Positions 1 to 9,349 of a DNA stretch of 64,000 nucleotides are shown here, piece after piece (position 1 is the first letter of the stretch; every line of letters begins with the position of its first letter). The translations under genes were made by a program, and so were the position numbers. The stretch is taken from positions 1 to 64,000 of the forward strand of contig NZ_JACONW010000010.1 in assembly GCF_014357575.1 (NCBI RefSeq), written 5' to 3'. This DNA is from Pseudomonas folii. Lineage in GTDB: Bacteria > Pseudomonadota > Gammaproteobacteria > Pseudomonadales > Pseudomonadaceae. The notes under the pieces were generated by a model. That model was not told the origin of the DNA. It did not search any database and saw only the letters and a list, made by a program, of their open reading frames with translations.

Positions 1-67
1 GCAGGTGCAGTATGATTTCTAGAAATTACTGGATTTTCCGAAGCCCCGATTATTGCGAAACAGCCGG

Positions 68-934
68 CTAAACCACCCCCCGCTCCTCCAGCATACGCAC
101 AAACATGGTGAGGCTGCGGGACACGGTGCCTTTGCGCCACACGAGCCAGGTGCGCAAAAAACGGAACGCTTCTGCCATCGGCCAGACGCTGACAGTGGTA
201 CAGCCCGGCATGCTCTGCAACATGCTGCGCGGCATGAGCGCCAGACCAGCACCAGCACTCACACAGGCGAGCATGCCGTGATACGACTCCATCTCGAAGA
301 TCTTGCCGGGCACTGCGGCGTCGTCGGCGAACCACTGTTCGAAGTGATGCCGATAGGAGCAATTGGAACGGAAGGCGTAAATATTCTCGCCGCTGACATC
401 CAGCGCTCGACTGATCGGCGCGTGGCTGAGCGGCGCAATCAGCACCATTTCCTCCTCGAACGCAGGCACGCCTTCAAGTGCGGGGTGTAAAACCGGACCA
501 TCGACAAACGCCGCCACCAGCCGACCGGCCAGTACGGCATCGATCATGGTGCCGGACGGCCCGGTGGAAAGATCCAGTTCGACTTTCGAGTACTGCTGGT
601 TGTAGGCCGCCAGCAGTTCGGGAATCCGCACCGCCGCTGTGCTCTCAAGTGAACCAAGGGCAAATGATCCCTGAGGCTCTTCACCGGCAACAGTGGCGCG
701 GGCCTCCCCTACCAGATCAAGAATGCGCCGGGCGTAATCGAGAAAACTCCAGCCTGCTGGCGAAAGACGCAGACGGCTTTTTTCGCGGATAAACAGGTCC
801 ACGCCCAGATCCTGTTCCAGCTGTTTGATCCGGGTGGTCAGGTTTGAAGGCACGCGATGAATGTGCTGCGCCGCAGCGCTGATGCTGCCCTGCTCGGCAA
901 CGGCCTTGAACATTTCCAGCTGAACCAGATCCAC
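68..934 (-). CDS. ptrR: LysR-family regulator, PtrR-like
   Basis: This is a LysR-type transcription factor of 288 aa, the usual family length. The N-terminal winged helix-turn-helix (about residues 1-60) has the typical [20 protein letters not shown] pattern, and the rest is the periplasmic-binding-like effector domain. It is divergent from the aldehyde dehydrogenase that starts 102 bp away. In enterobacteria and pseudomonads the PtrR (YneJ) regulator sits beside the sad/yneI gene in this way and acts in putrescine and GABA breakdown. The family is clear from sequence. The PtrR assignment rests on the HTH sequence and the neighbour, so it is good but not proven. The shared 101-bp intergenic region should hold the operator. 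Confidence 0.85.
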   Translation of the reverse strand: MDLVQLEMFKAVAEQGSISAAAQHIHRVPSNLTTRIKQLEQDLGVDLFIREKSRLRLSPAGWSFLDYARRILDLVGEARATVAGEEPQGSFALGSLESTAAVRIPELLAAYNQQYSKVELDLSTGPSGTMIDAVLAGRLVAAFVDGPVLHPALEGVPAFEEEMVLIAPLSHAPISRALDVSGENIYAFRSNCSYRHHFEQWFADDAAVPGKIFEMESYHGMLACVSAGAGLALMPRSMLQSMPGCTTVSVWPMAEAFRFLRTWLVWRKGTVSRSLTMFVRMLEERGVV

Positions 935-1035
935 ACTATTCTCCTTTCGTGAAAGATACGCTCAGTATTATTCAGTTTTCATAAAAATCACAACACCGTA
1001 ACCTGAACTCATTCCCCACCCAGCAGGACGGTGCA

Positions 1036-2427
1036 ATGACTACTATCTCCAGCGTTTCCCATGCCATTTCGATCAACCCCGCCAACGGCGAACAGATCGG
1101 CCATTATTCTTTTGAATCTGATTCCGCTCTGGACGCCACTTTGTCCCGAGCGTCCAATGGTTTTGCTGTCTGGCGTAAAACGCCGGTCACGCAGCGCGCA
1201 CGGCTCATGATCGCCCTGGCCAAAGTCTTGCGGGACAGCGCCGCCAACATGGCGAACATGATCACTCAGGAAATGGGCAAGCCAATTACCCAGGCCCGAG
1301 GCGAAATTGAAAAATGTGCGCAACTGTGTGAGTGGTACGCCGAACATGGCCCGGCGATGCTCAGTGCTGAACCGACGCTGGTTGAAGGTGGCAAAGCGCA
1401 AATCGAATACCGCCCGCTCGGCCCGATCCTGGCGGTGATGCCATGGAATTTCCCGATCTGGCAAGTGCTGCGTGGCGCTGTTCCGGTATTGCTCGCCGGT
1501 AATACCTACGTGCTGAAACACGCACCCAATGTGATGGGCAGTGCTTATCTGATGCAGGACGCCTTCAAGCGCGCGGGTTTTACGGACGGTGTTTTTGAAG
1601 TCATCAACGTGACACCTGAAGGCGTTTCCAAAGCGATCGCCGACCCGCGCATCGCAGCGGTGACGCTGACCGGTAGCGTGCGTGCTGGCATGGCCATCGG
1701 TGCCCAGGCCGGTGCAGCTTTGAAGAAATGCGTGCTGGAGCTGGGCGGCTCCGACCCGTTCATCGTGCTCAATGATGCGGACCTGGATGATGCGGTAAAA
1801 GCCGCCGTCATCGGGCGTTTCCAGAACAGCGGGCAAGTCTGCGCAGCGGCCAAGCGCCTGATTGTCGAGCAAGGTGTGGTCGAGGAATTCACCCGTAAAT
1901 TCGTCGAAGCAACACGTCAGCTGTCGGTCGGCGATCCATTGCTGGCGGACACTTACGTCGGCCCGATGGCGCGGTTCGACCTGCGTGATGAGCTGGACGG
2001 CCAGGTCCAGGCCACTCTGAAAGAAGGCGCAACGTTGTTGCTTGGCGGCAAAAAAGCCCAAGGCGCGGGCAATTTCTATGAGCCGACAGTTTTTGCCGAT
2101 GTCACCGACCAGATGACTTCGTTCAAGGAGGAGTTATTCGGCCCGGTTGCCTCGATCATTACCGCCCGGGATGCCGAACACGCCCTGGCATTGGCCAATG
2201 ACAGCGAGTTCGGTCTCACCGCGACTGTCTATACCCGCAACGTTGATCAGGCGCGCAAAATGGCTGATGAACTGGAAACCGGTGGTGTATTCATCAACGG
2301 CTACAGCGGCAGCGACCCGAGGGTGAGCTTTGGTGGCGTGAAGAAAAGTGGTTTTGGCCGTGAGCTGTCGCACTTCGGTCTCAGGGAATTCTGCAATGCG
2401 CAGACTGTGTGGCTGGATCGTCGTTAA
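1036..2427 (+). CDS. sad: NAD(P)-dependent succinate-semialdehyde dehydrogenase
   Basis: This 463-aa aldehyde dehydrogenase oxidises an aldehyde to an acid and very likely acts on succinate semialdehyde at the end of putrescine/GABA catabolism in the cytoplasm. The ALDH fold is complete: Asn137 in PWNFP, general base Glu235 in LELGGSDPF and nucleophile Cys269 in NSGQVCAAAKR. Length and sequence match the Sad/YneI type rather than the longer GabD type. It is divergent from the PtrR-like regulator, which is the expected regulatory partner. A strong hairpin terminator follows the stop within 30 bp, so it is probably transcribed alone. Substrate is inferred from family and context. Confidence 0.88.
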   Translation: MTTISSVSHAISINPANGEQIGHYSFESDSALDATLSRASNGFAVWRKTPVTQRARLMIALAKVLRDSAANMANMITQEMGKPITQARGEIEKCAQLCEWYAEHGPAMLSAEPTLVEGGKAQIEYRPLGPILAVMPWNFPIWQVLRGAVPVLLAGNTYVLKHAPNVMGSAYLMQDAFKRAGFTDGVFEVINVTPEGVSKAIADPRIAAVTLTGSVRAGMAIGAQAGAALKKCVLELGGSDPFIVLNDADLDDAVKAAVIGRFQNSGQVCAAAKRLIVEQGVVEEFTRKFVEATRQLSVGDPLLADTYVGPMARFDLRDELDGQVQATLKEGATLLLGGKKAQGAGNFYEPTVFADVTDQMTSFKEELFGPVASIITARDAEHALALANDSEFGLTATVYTRNVDQARKMADELETGGVFINGYSGSDPRVSFGGVKKSGFGRELSHFGLREFCNAQTVWLDRR

Positions 2428-2450
2428 GCGACAGGTGACAATTCTGCCTT

Positions 2451-2488
2451 CCCTGCCCTCATCAGGGTGTCCTGTGGGCAGGGCTTTT
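2451..2488 (+). terminator. Rho-independent terminator after sad
   Basis: An 8-bp perfect stem (CCCTGCCC / GGGCAGGG) with a 17-nt loop is followed by TTTT, 24 bp after the sad stop codon. Confidence 0.7.
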
Positions 2489-2505
2489 ACACAGGATTCA
2501 CTGAC

Positions 2506-2595
2506 GTGGGACCGGCTTTAGCCGGGAAGAGGCCGGGACATCCGCTGAATATGTGGCATCTGACAGGCAGCTTTCCCGGCTAAAGCCGGTCCCAC
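2506..2595. repeat. REP-type inverted pair (family A)
   Basis: GTGGGACCGGCTTTAGCCGG and its inverse complement lie 44 bp apart and form a REPIN-like palindrome. The same core (GGCTTTAGCCGGGA) recurs at 16731-16820. The remaining sequence between sad and the next gene (2596-2887) shows a GC-rich partial repeat near 2608-2655 and then an AT-rich stretch that should carry the promoter of the decarboxylase gene. No gene is visible there. Confidence 0.8.
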
Positions 2596-2887
2596 ATCAT
2601 CAGTGTGTCCTGTGGGAGTAACCGGGGCGGCGCTCCACCTTGCTCGCGACAGCGTTTAATCAAACTATAGAGGGCAAGAACCAGCGCTCTGGTTTGCAGT
2701 TCTCTGATAAAAAGCCCGTTGCGCGAATATACGCAATGAAAATCGTTTCAGCTCATGCATAACCCCCTGCCAGACGGCGATCATGCAGTTTGTGCATGGG
2801 CCATTCTCAAACGTCATAACCCTATATTTTCGTGCGTGGTAGTCTCGCGCCACTACGAATAGAAGATGCCTAGAATCAGGAAACCTC

Positions 2888-3757
2888 ATGCCCAGAATTT
2901 CCCACTTGGCGCTGCGCCAGAATTTTCGCGCGCTGCTTGCTTCACAAACCTGCTTCGAAACCGCATCTGTCTTCGATCCGATGTCTGCACGCATCGCCGG
3001 AGACCTGGGTTTCGAGGTTGGCATCCTGGGAGGTTCAGTGGCATCGCTGCAGGTATTGGCAGCGCCGGATTTCGCGCTGATTACCCTGACTGAGTTCGCT
3101 GAACAGGCCACCCGGATCGGCCGCGTTGCACAGCTGCCGTTCATCGCAGACGCCGACCACGGTTACGGTAATGCCCTGAACGTGATGCGTACCGTTGAAG
3201 AGCTTGAACGCGCTGGCGTTGCGGCACTGACGATTGAAGACACGCTGCTGCCTGCCCAGTTCGGCCGCAAATCCACCGACCTGATTACCATCGAAGAAGG
3301 CATTGGCAAGGTCAAAGCCGCTCTGGAAGCACGCATTGACCCCGAGCTGTCGATCATTGCCCGGACCAATGCCGGCGTCTTGCCGGTCAAGGACATCATC
3401 GAACGCACCAAGGCCTATGAAAAGGCTGGCGCCGACGGCATCTGTATCGTTGGCATCAGTGACTTCGAACACCTTGAACAGATCTCGGAACACCTCACCG
3501 TGCCGCTGATGCTGGTGACCTACGGCAATCCAAAGCTCAATGACTCGCAGCGTCTGGCAAGCCTGGGCGTGCGCATTATCGTCAAAGGCCATGCCGCCTA
3601 CTTCGCAGCGATCAAGGCGACTTACGACTCCCTGCGCGCCCAACGTCAGGTCACACACAGCACGTCGAATCTGAGCGCTACCGAGTTGACTCACACTTAC
3701 ACCCTGCCTGAGAACTATGTGGCCTGGGCCAAAGAGTTCATGGATGTGAAAGAGTAA
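2888..3757 (+). CDS. Oxaloacetate decarboxylase (PEP mutase/isocitrate lyase family)
   Basis: This 289-aa protein belongs to the isocitrate lyase/PEP mutase superfamily and closely resembles the Pseudomonas oxaloacetate decarboxylase typified by PA4872, which converts oxaloacetate to pyruvate and CO2. The metal-binding loop [15 protein letters not shown], the segment [11 protein letters not shown] and the later ARTNAG motif are all present, as in a complete enzyme. The start follows AGGAAACCTC. Its 3' end overlaps the convergent quinone reductase gene by 20 bp, so both stop codons lie in the neighbouring gene. It is probably monocistronic. The family is certain, the exact substrate is from family knowledge. 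Confidence 0.85.
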   Translation: MPRISHLALRQNFRALLASQTCFETASVFDPMSARIAGDLGFEVGILGGSVASLQVLAAPDFALITLTEFAEQATRIGRVAQLPFIADADHGYGNALNVMRTVEELERAGVAALTIEDTLLPAQFGRKSTDLITIEEGIGKVKAALEARIDPELSIIARTNAGVLPVKDIIERTKAYEKAGADGICIVGISDFEHLEQISEHLTVPLMLVTYGNPKLNDSQRLASLGVRIIVKGHAAYFAAIKATYDSLRAQRQVTHSTSNLSATELTHTYTLPENYVAWAKEFMDVKE

Positions 3758-4373
3758 TCGCGACGCGAGGCTTAGGCTGACATTCACAAGGGAAAATGAC
3801 GCTGCCTTTCTTGTAGGCAGCGTTCAGATGAACGGCAGGTTCCTGCGTTTCTGAATCGAGCATCAGCTCTGACGTGATCACCCTGGCCCCGCAGTAATCA
3901 AAGATGCCGTGATCTATCTGCGTCTTCATGGCTGACGCATAGCCGTGACGCTCATAGGTTCCAGCATCTGCACCGCCGACTCCTACCAGATGCACCTCGA
4001 GGTCCGTGAGTTTCTTGATCAGGGTCGCCTCAGCGCTGAAGTCGAACGCCCAGCCGTTGGAGAAGACCCGATCTATCCATCCCTTGAGCAACGCGGGCAT
4101 GGACCACCAGTAAACCGGATACACGATGATCAACGCGTCTGCGCGATCAATGCGTGCCTGCTCGGCTGCCACGTCTGCCGGGAACGGCCCTTCTTTTCGA
4201 TGAACTGCGATATCAGCAGCGGTAAAGCGTGGATCGAACCCCGCAGCGGCCAGGTCGACCAGCTCGACCGTGTTGGCCTCGCTTGCATCGCTGATGCCTT
4301 CTGCGATGCGCCTGGCAATGCCATGAGTGAGGGAGCTGGAATCGTGATGGCTGACGACGATGAGTGCGTGCAT
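3738..4373 (-). CDS. NAD(P)H-dependent quinone reductase, flavodoxin fold
   Basis: This 211-aa flavoprotein has the flavodoxin-like fold of the NQO/MdaB/KefF group, which reduces quinones by two electrons and protects against quinone stress. The N-terminus shows the beta strand and FMN/FAD loop ([18 protein letters not shown]), and the family signature [20 protein letters not shown] lies near residues 93-112. It is divergent from the TetR gene at 4465, with 91 bp between the starts, a common arrangement for stress-responsive quinone reductases whose repressor senses an electrophile. Its 3' end overlaps the decarboxylase gene. A second, larger member of this fold lies at 30721. Confidence 0.85.
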   Translation of the reverse strand: MHALIVVSHHDSSSLTHGIARRIAEGISDASEANTVELVDLAAAGFDPRFTAADIAVHRKEGPFPADVAAEQARIDRADALIIVYPVYWWSMPALLKGWIDRVFSNGWAFDFSAEATLIKKLTDLEVHLVGVGGADAGTYERHGYASAMKTQIDHGIFDYCGARVITSELMLDSETQEPAVHLNAAYKKGSVIFPCECQPKPRVAITLSHP

Positions 4374-4464
4374 GGTAAAGCTCCGACGCGGAATGATTGC
4401 TGATGGATGTTCACAGCTATATACTTTTCGTACATTAAAGTTAAGTTACCTTTGGTATATAAGC
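4374..4464. promoter_or_regulatory. Divergent promoter/operator region of quinone reductase and TetR
   Basis: The 91-bp AT-rich gap between the divergent genes holds an inverted repeat, TATATAC at 4418-4424 and GTATATA at 4455-4461, with further partial symmetry (CTTTT/AAAG) inside. This is a plausible TetR operator that would repress both directions. The binding role is inferred from position only. Confidence 0.45.
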
Positions 4465-5082
4465 GTGTCAAGCCAGCCAAAAGACGCAAAGCCGCGCCAA
4501 CGCATGTCCCGGGAAGGTCGCCTCAGTCAACTGCTGGAAGTGGCATGGCAAATCGTTCGCGAGGAAGGCACGGAAAGCCTGACACTGGGGCATCTGGCGC
4601 AAATCGCAGGGGTTACCAAACCTGTCGTATATGATCACTTCCCCACTCGCCCGCTGCTGTTGGCCAAACTCTATGCAGATTTTGATGTTCGACAAACCGC
4701 TCGCCTGGACGAAGCATTGCGCAACAGCGATTCGACCGTGCAGGCACGAGCGAGGGTCATTGCCGACTCCTACGTCGATTGTGTGCTGCTGCAAGGCCGG
4801 GAAATTCCTGGCGTGATCGCAGCGCTGAGCAGCTCTCCTGAACTGGAGAAAATCAAACGTGATTACGAGCTGATCTTCATGGGCAAATGTCGAGCAGCAC
4901 TGGGAAGTCACAGCAAACCGAGTCAGATTTCGAACGCCCAGTTACGCGCCATGCTCGGCGCGGCGGATGCACTTTCCAATGCCGCCGCAGTGGATGAAAT
5001 TTCCGCAGACGAGGCGAAGTCCGAGCTTTATGAAATTATTCTGGCCATGACTGAAAGAGCTCATTACGTGAGAACCCAATGA
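4465..5082 (+). CDS. TetR-family regulator
   Basis: This is a TetR-type repressor of about 205 aa. The N-terminal HTH is clear (REEGTESLTLGHLAQIAGV and TKPVVYDHFPTRPLLLAKLY), followed by a helical ligand domain. The open frame extends upstream to 4360, but that would overlap the divergent gene and its promoter. I therefore prefer the GTG at 4465; ATG at 4504 is an alternative. Its stop overlaps the amidase start by ATGA, so the two are translationally coupled. It probably controls itself, the amidase and the divergent quinone reductase. Confidence 0.8.
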   Translation: MSSQPKDAKPRQRMSREGRLSQLLEVAWQIVREEGTESLTLGHLAQIAGVTKPVVYDHFPTRPLLLAKLYADFDVRQTARLDEALRNSDSTVQARARVIADSYVDCVLLQGREIPGVIAALSSSPELEKIKRDYELIFMGKCRAALGSHSKPSQISNAQLRAMLGAADALSNAAAVDEISADEAKSELYEIILAMTERAHYVRTQ

Positions 5083-6782
5083 TCAACGTCACAGAAGTTT
5101 CCATCGCGGATCTGCGCGCTGCGCTTGAGTCAGGCCAGACCACGGCCGTCGAGCTGGTTGAGGCGTATCTTGCCCGGATTGACGCTTACGACGGTCCGGA
5201 TACACCTACCGCGCTGAATGCCGTGGTGGTTCGCAACCCTCAAGCCATTGCCGAGGCCCGGGCGTCTGACGCTCGTCGCGCGAATGGCCAAACGCTTGGC
5301 CCGCTGGACGGCATCCCCTACACCGCCAAGGACAGCTATCTGGTCAAAGGCCTCACCGCCGCGTCAGGAAGTCCTGCATTTGTCGACCTGGTCGCTCAGC
5401 ATGACGCCTTTACCATCGGCCGACTTCGCGCCGCCGGGGCGATCTGTCTGGGCAAGACCAATATGCCACCGATGGCTAACGGCGGCATGCAGCGTGGGGT
5501 CTATGGTCGCGCCGAGAGCCCTTACAACGCTGAGTACCTGACCGCTCCGTTTGCTTCCGGCTCATCGAATGGCGCTGGCACCGCAACCGCCGCCAGCTTT
5601 GCCGCGTTCGGCATGGCTGAGGAAACCTGGTCCAGCGGCCGAGGTCCTGCCTCCAACAACGGCCTGTGTGCCTACACCCCATCGCGAGGAGTCATATCGG
5701 TGCGTGGCAACTGGCCGCTGACGCCGACCATGGATGTTGTGGTGCCCTACGCCAGAACCATGGCTGACCTGCTTGAAGTGCTCGATGTGATCGTCGCAGA
5801 AGATCCCGACACCCGAGGCGATCTCTGGCGGTTGCAGCCGTGGGTAGAGCTTCCGAGTGTGGCTTCGGTGCGCCCTGCTTCCTATGGCGAACTTGCAGTG
5901 AGTTCACAGACGCTCGCGGGCAAGCGCTTCGGTGTGCCGCGTATGTACATCAATGCCGATCCGCTGGCAGGTACGGCGGAGAAACCTGGCATTGGCGGTC
6001 CAACCGGCCAGCGCATCATCACTCGCCCGTCCGTCATTGAGCTGTGGCAAGAGGCGCGCAAGGCGCTCGAAGCCGCTGGAGCTGAAGTGATCGAAGTGGA
6101 TTTCCCGCTGGTATCGAACTGCGAGGGTGATCGTCCAGGTGCGCCGACGGTGTTTACCCGCGGGCTGGTCTCAAAGGAGTTCCTGCATCACGAACTGTGG
6201 GATTTGTCGGCCTGGGCCTTTGATGAATTCCTGAGGGCCAATGGCGACCCGGCGCTGAATCGTCTGGCCGATGTCGACGGGGCGAAAATCTTCCCCCACG
6301 ACCCAGGCACCCTGCCCAACCGTGAAGACGATCTGGCTGCCGGTATGGATGAGTATGTGCGCATGGCCAAGCGCGGGATCACGCCCTGGAATGAGATCCC
6401 TTCCCTGCCGGATGGCCTTCGCGGGCTGGAGCAGACGCGTCGCATCGACCTGGAAGACTGGATGGAAGGTCTGGGCCTTGATGCCGTGCTCTTCCCGACC
6501 GTTGCCGATGTGGGCCCGGCCAATGCCGATGTCGACCTGCAATCAGCCGATATCGCCTGGAGCAATGGCGTGTGGGTGGCCAACGGTAATCTCGCCATAC
6601 GCCACTTGGGCGTGCCGACCGTCACTGTGCCAATGGGCGTGATGGCAGACATTGGCATGCCGGTGGGGCTGACGTTCGCAGGACGTGCGTATGACGACTC
6701 GAACCTGCTGCGCTTTGCTTCGGCATTTGAGTCGATCGGCAGCAAGCGGATGATTCCGCCAAGAACGCCGACACTGAAGTGA
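5079..6782 (+). CDS. Amidase (amidase signature family)
   Basis: This 567-aa hydrolase of the amidase signature family cleaves an amide of unknown identity. The Ser-cisSer-Lys triad can be placed: Lys84 in TAKDSY, the Gly/Ser loop GSSNG at 161-165, and Ser186 in the segment aligned to the usual GGSIRxPA, here TWSSGRGPAS. The normally conserved GG before the nucleophile is thus changed to WS. This suggests a subfamily with a different active-site wall. It overlaps the TetR gene by 4 bp and forms an operon with it. A hairpin terminator follows 10 bp after the stop. Confidence 0.82.
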   Translation: MINVTEVSIADLRAALESGQTTAVELVEAYLARIDAYDGPDTPTALNAVVVRNPQAIAEARASDARRANGQTLGPLDGIPYTAKDSYLVKGLTAASGSPAFVDLVAQHDAFTIGRLRAAGAICLGKTNMPPMANGGMQRGVYGRAESPYNAEYLTAPFASGSSNGAGTATAASFAAFGMAEETWSSGRGPASNNGLCAYTPSRGVISVRGNWPLTPTMDVVVPYARTMADLLEVLDVIVAEDPDTRGDLWRLQPWVELPSVASVRPASYGELAVSSQTLAGKRFGVPRMYINADPLAGTAEKPGIGGPTGQRIITRPSVIELWQEARKALEAAGAEVIEVDFPLVSNCEGDRPGAPTVFTRGLVSKEFLHHELWDLSAWAFDEFLRANGDPALNRLADVDGAKIFPHDPGTLPNREDDLAAGMDEYVRMAKRGITPWNEIPSLPDGLRGLEQTRRIDLEDWMEGLGLDAVLFPTVADVGPANADVDLQSADIAWSNGVWVANGNLAIRHLGVPTVTVPMGVMADIGMPVGLTFAGRAYDDSNLLRFASAFESIGSKRMIPPRTPTLK

Positions 6783-6791
6783 CGCTATTTA

Positions 6792-6824
6792 GAGCTCAGC
6801 TCGCGAGACGGGCTGAGCTCTTTT
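6792..6824. terminator. Bidirectional terminator between amidase and Nudix genes
   Basis: A 9-bp perfect stem (GAGCTCAGC / GCTGAGCTC) is followed by TTTT on the plus strand. On the minus strand it spans the Nudix stop codon, so it probably serves both convergent genes. Confidence 0.7.
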
Positions 6825-7224
6825 CCATATTGGCTGCGCAATGTTTGAGCAAGGCTTTGATTGAGCCACGAACATTACGCTTGCCCAGTTCTTTGGCTTT
6901 AAACCAGCGACAGTCATCAATCTCGTTGGACGCTCGCGGCTTCTGATGCTCTGCGCGCTGAGCCTCAAAGAGGAAATGAACGGCCTTGTCGTCCTGGTAT
7001 TCCGAAACGTAGGCAAGCTGATCGAAGGTCAATCCGGTCTCTTCTGCCATTTCACGCATGGCAGCCTGCAGCGGTGTCTCGCCCTGCTCGACACGGCCAC
7101 CTGGCAGGTTCCATTTAGCGTTGCGCTTGCGAACGAAAAGGATCTCGCCATGATGACGGCAGATCACGGTGGCACGTCTTTTCAGGCTTTTATGCCCGGA
7201 GGTTGCAGCTTCCGTTGCGCCCAT
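6796..7224 (-). CDS. Nudix hydrolase
   Basis: This 142-aa protein hydrolyses a nucleoside diphosphate linked to another group; the substrate is unknown. The Nudix box is perfect: G, then E after five residues, then REMAEETGL, starting at GRVEQGETP around residue 43. The protein is hardly larger than the domain. It stands alone, convergent with the amidase, and its stop codon lies inside the shared terminator hairpin. Confidence 0.88.
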   Translation of the reverse strand: MGATEAATSGHKSLKRRATVICRHHGEILFVRKRNAKWNLPGGRVEQGETPLQAAMREMAEETGLTFDQLAYVSEYQDDKAVHFLFEAQRAEHQKPRASNEIDDCRWFKAKELGKRNVRGSIKALLKHCAANMEKSSARLAS

Positions 7225-7380
7225 GTGCGTTCCTTCAAACGTTTATCCAAAGCCAATCCGGCAAATGCTCTTCGACGACAGTGCGCCATGCTTGTGTCGA
7301 TATGATGACCACAGGGCTCGACGGGAAGTTCAGCTTCAGGGCGGGATGCGATGCTCTGAGCTAACCCTCATAATTGTAAG

Positions 7381-7457
7381 AGCGCACGAGCAATGCGAGG
7401 CCGCGATGACGGTGCGTCAGGCAGAACGCTATCGCGGCCTCGCGGTGCTCGTGCGCT
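7381..7457. repeat. Long imperfect palindrome (REP family B)
   Basis: AGCGCACGAGCAATGCGAGG and a near-perfect inverse complement ending GCTCGTGCGCT flank a 23-nt centre. The same unit is found at 21010-21087. The rest of the 338-bp gap (7225-7562) shows no gene; the EEP promoter should lie in its last 100 bp. Confidence 0.75.
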
Positions 7458-7562
7458 CCTACAGGCCCCTTGTGTGCTGAGCGGCATTCATCTCACTGTC
7501 ACTACGCCGTGCAACGCTGGACGCTATCGGTCCACCATCGCCCCATTGCTTGAGGTATGCCC

Positions 7563-8675
7563 ATGAGACTCGCCTCCTACAACGTCGAAAACCTGTTCAA
7601 TCGCGCCAAGGCGATGAACCTTGATGGCTGGGCGGAAGGCAGGCCAACACTGGAGCGCTTCGCGAAACTGAATGCGCTGCTGGGACAGGAAACCTATTCC
7701 GTCGCCGACAAGACAGCCATGGTCAAATTACTGGTTGAGCTAGGTCTCAGCCGCTCCGACCGTGGCCCATTCGTGATGCTTCGGCAAAACCGCGGCAATC
7801 TGGTCAAACGCCCTCGCAACGGAGACATGACAATCGTTGCCAATGGCCGTGCGGACTGGACCGGATCGCTTGAACTGATTCAGGCCCCGGTTGACGAAGA
7901 AGCCATGCGAAATACCGCCAGGGTGATGATTGACCTCCAGGCAGACGTACTGGCGGTGGTAGAAGCAGAAAGCAGGCCGGCCCTCCGTGACTTCAATGCC
8001 GAAATCATCGGCGGGCTTGGCGGCGATGTGTACAGCCATGTCATGTTGATCGACGGTAACGACGAGCGTGGCATTGATGTCGGCGTCACGACCCGGGCAG
8101 GATTCCCCATCGGTCTTATGCGCAGCCACGTTGACGACAGCGTTGACGGAGGCCAGCTGATTTTCTCCAGGGATTGCCCTGAGTTCTACCTGTCCATGCC
8201 TTCCGGCGCGCAACTTGTGCTGCTCGTCAATCACCTGAAAAGTAAAGGCTACGGCAGCCTCGCCGACTCGGCGAAAAGACGGCTTGCTCAGGCCAGCAGA
8301 GTGAAGGAAATCTACAACTCGCTCATCGAGCAAGGCGAACAGTATGTTGCAGTGGTGGGCGACTTCAACGACACCCCCGACAGCGAAGCCTTGAAACCGC
8401 TGCTTGAGGATACGACCCTGAAGGATGCATTTACCCACGAGCATTTCAACGACGGCGGCTATCCGGGAACGTACGGCTCGTGCAACGCTTCCAACAAAAT
8501 CGATTACCTGCTGCTGTCCCCGGAACTGTTCAAAAAAGTGAGTGCTGGCGGGGTTTTCCGCAAGGGCATGTGGCCAGGATCCAGACCTGTGCGCTGGGAA
8601 ACGTACCCCGAGCTGACCCGCAAAGAGAACGCCAGCTCTGATCATGCGGCGGTCTGGGTTGATCTGGATATCTAG
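7563..8675 (+). CDS. Endonuclease/exonuclease/phosphatase (EEP) family protein
   Basis: This 370-aa protein has the metal-dependent EEP fold shared by ExoIII, DNase I and sphingomyelinases. Visible motifs are ASYNVENLF at the N-terminus, the metal ligand in VVEAES, NHLKSKG, the VVGDFNDTPDS motif and the C-terminal SSDHAAVWVDL with the catalytic His. No signal peptide is visible, so it acts in the cytoplasm. An upstream ATG at 7557 is too close to the GAGG ribosome site, while ATG 7563 has 7-nt spacing, so 7563 is chosen. Whether it cuts nucleic acid or a phosphoester metabolite cannot be told. Confidence 0.82.
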   Translation: MRLASYNVENLFNRAKAMNLDGWAEGRPTLERFAKLNALLGQETYSVADKTAMVKLLVELGLSRSDRGPFVMLRQNRGNLVKRPRNGDMTIVANGRADWTGSLELIQAPVDEEAMRNTARVMIDLQADVLAVVEAESRPALRDFNAEIIGGLGGDVYSHVMLIDGNDERGIDVGVTTRAGFPIGLMRSHVDDSVDGGQLIFSRDCPEFYLSMPSGAQLVLLVNHLKSKGYGSLADSAKRRLAQASRVKEIYNSLIEQGEQYVAVVGDFNDTPDSEALKPLLEDTTLKDAFTHEHFNDGGYPGTYGSCNASNKIDYLLLSPELFKKVSAGGVFRKGMWPGSRPVRWETYPELTRKENASSDHAAVWVDLDI

Positions 8676-8716
8676 CCATGAAGAAACCCGGAGCAGCGCA
8701 ACGGATACTCGAGGAA

Positions 8717-9349
8717 TCAATTCTCAAGCTTCAAACGTTCCGACATCTTGACCAACGTGGCCAGCGAATCCGCGCTCATTTTGCGCATCAGCGCACCGCG
8801 CCGAACCTTTACGGTTATTTCGCTCAAGCCCAGTCGTGCGGCCACCTGCTTGTTGAGCAGCCCTTGAACCACTAATTCCATGACCTCTCGCTCGCCGTCG
8901 GTCAGGCTGGCGTAGCACTGCTTCAACTGATCAATCCGGGCCGCCGCTTCACGGGTTTGCCTGTCCTGACTCAAGCCCTGACTGATGGCGTCGAGTAGAT
9001 CCTGCTCGCGGAAAGGCTTGGTCAGAAACTCGATGGCGCCCGCCTTCATGGCTTTTACCGACATGGGAATATCACCATGGCCCGTGATGAAAATCACGGG
9101 CAGTGAAATGCACAGGCGCGCCATTTCCCGCTGGAAATCCAGCCCACTCATGCCCGGCATACGCACATCCAGCACCAGACAGCCGGGCACATCGGGCAAT
9201 GTGGCGTCAATGAATTCGCGAGCGGAGCCGAACGTCATGCATGCCAGGCCAACCGACGCCATGAGGTCTTCCAGGGACTCACGCACCGATCGGTCGTCAT
9301 CGACGATGTAAACCATGTCGGCAGCGATTTCACTAACAGTTTCAGGCAT
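8717..9349 (-). CDS. FixJ-type response regulator (REC-LuxR)
   Basis: This 210-aa response regulator has a receiver domain (acidic pair Asp17/Asp18, phosphoacceptor Asp61 in VLDVRMPG, Lys in EFLTKPF) and a LuxR-type HTH at the C-terminus (LTDGEREVMELVVQGLLNKQ). The open frame continues upstream for 79 codons inside the kinase gene, but ATG 9349 fits the domain start and overlaps the kinase stop by 8 bp. It should be phosphorylated by the adjacent kinase and control transcription. The targets may include the ABC transporter upstream in the same unit. Confidence 0.88.
   Translation of the reverse strand: MPETVSEIAADMVYIVDDDRSVRESLEDLMASVGLACMTFGSAREFIDATLPDVPGCLVLDVRMPGMSGLDFQREMARLCISLPVIFITGHGDIPMSVKAMKAGAIEFLTKPFREQDLLDAISQGLSQDRQTREAAARIDQLKQCYASLTDGEREVMELVVQGLLNKQVAARLGLSEITVKVRRGALMRKMSADSLATLVKMSERLKLEN

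Noticed and set aside
1009-2061. Long minus-strand ORF antisense to sad
   Set aside because: It is a shadow of the clear aldehyde dehydrogenase; composition (His/Arg-rich) is typical of antisense frames.
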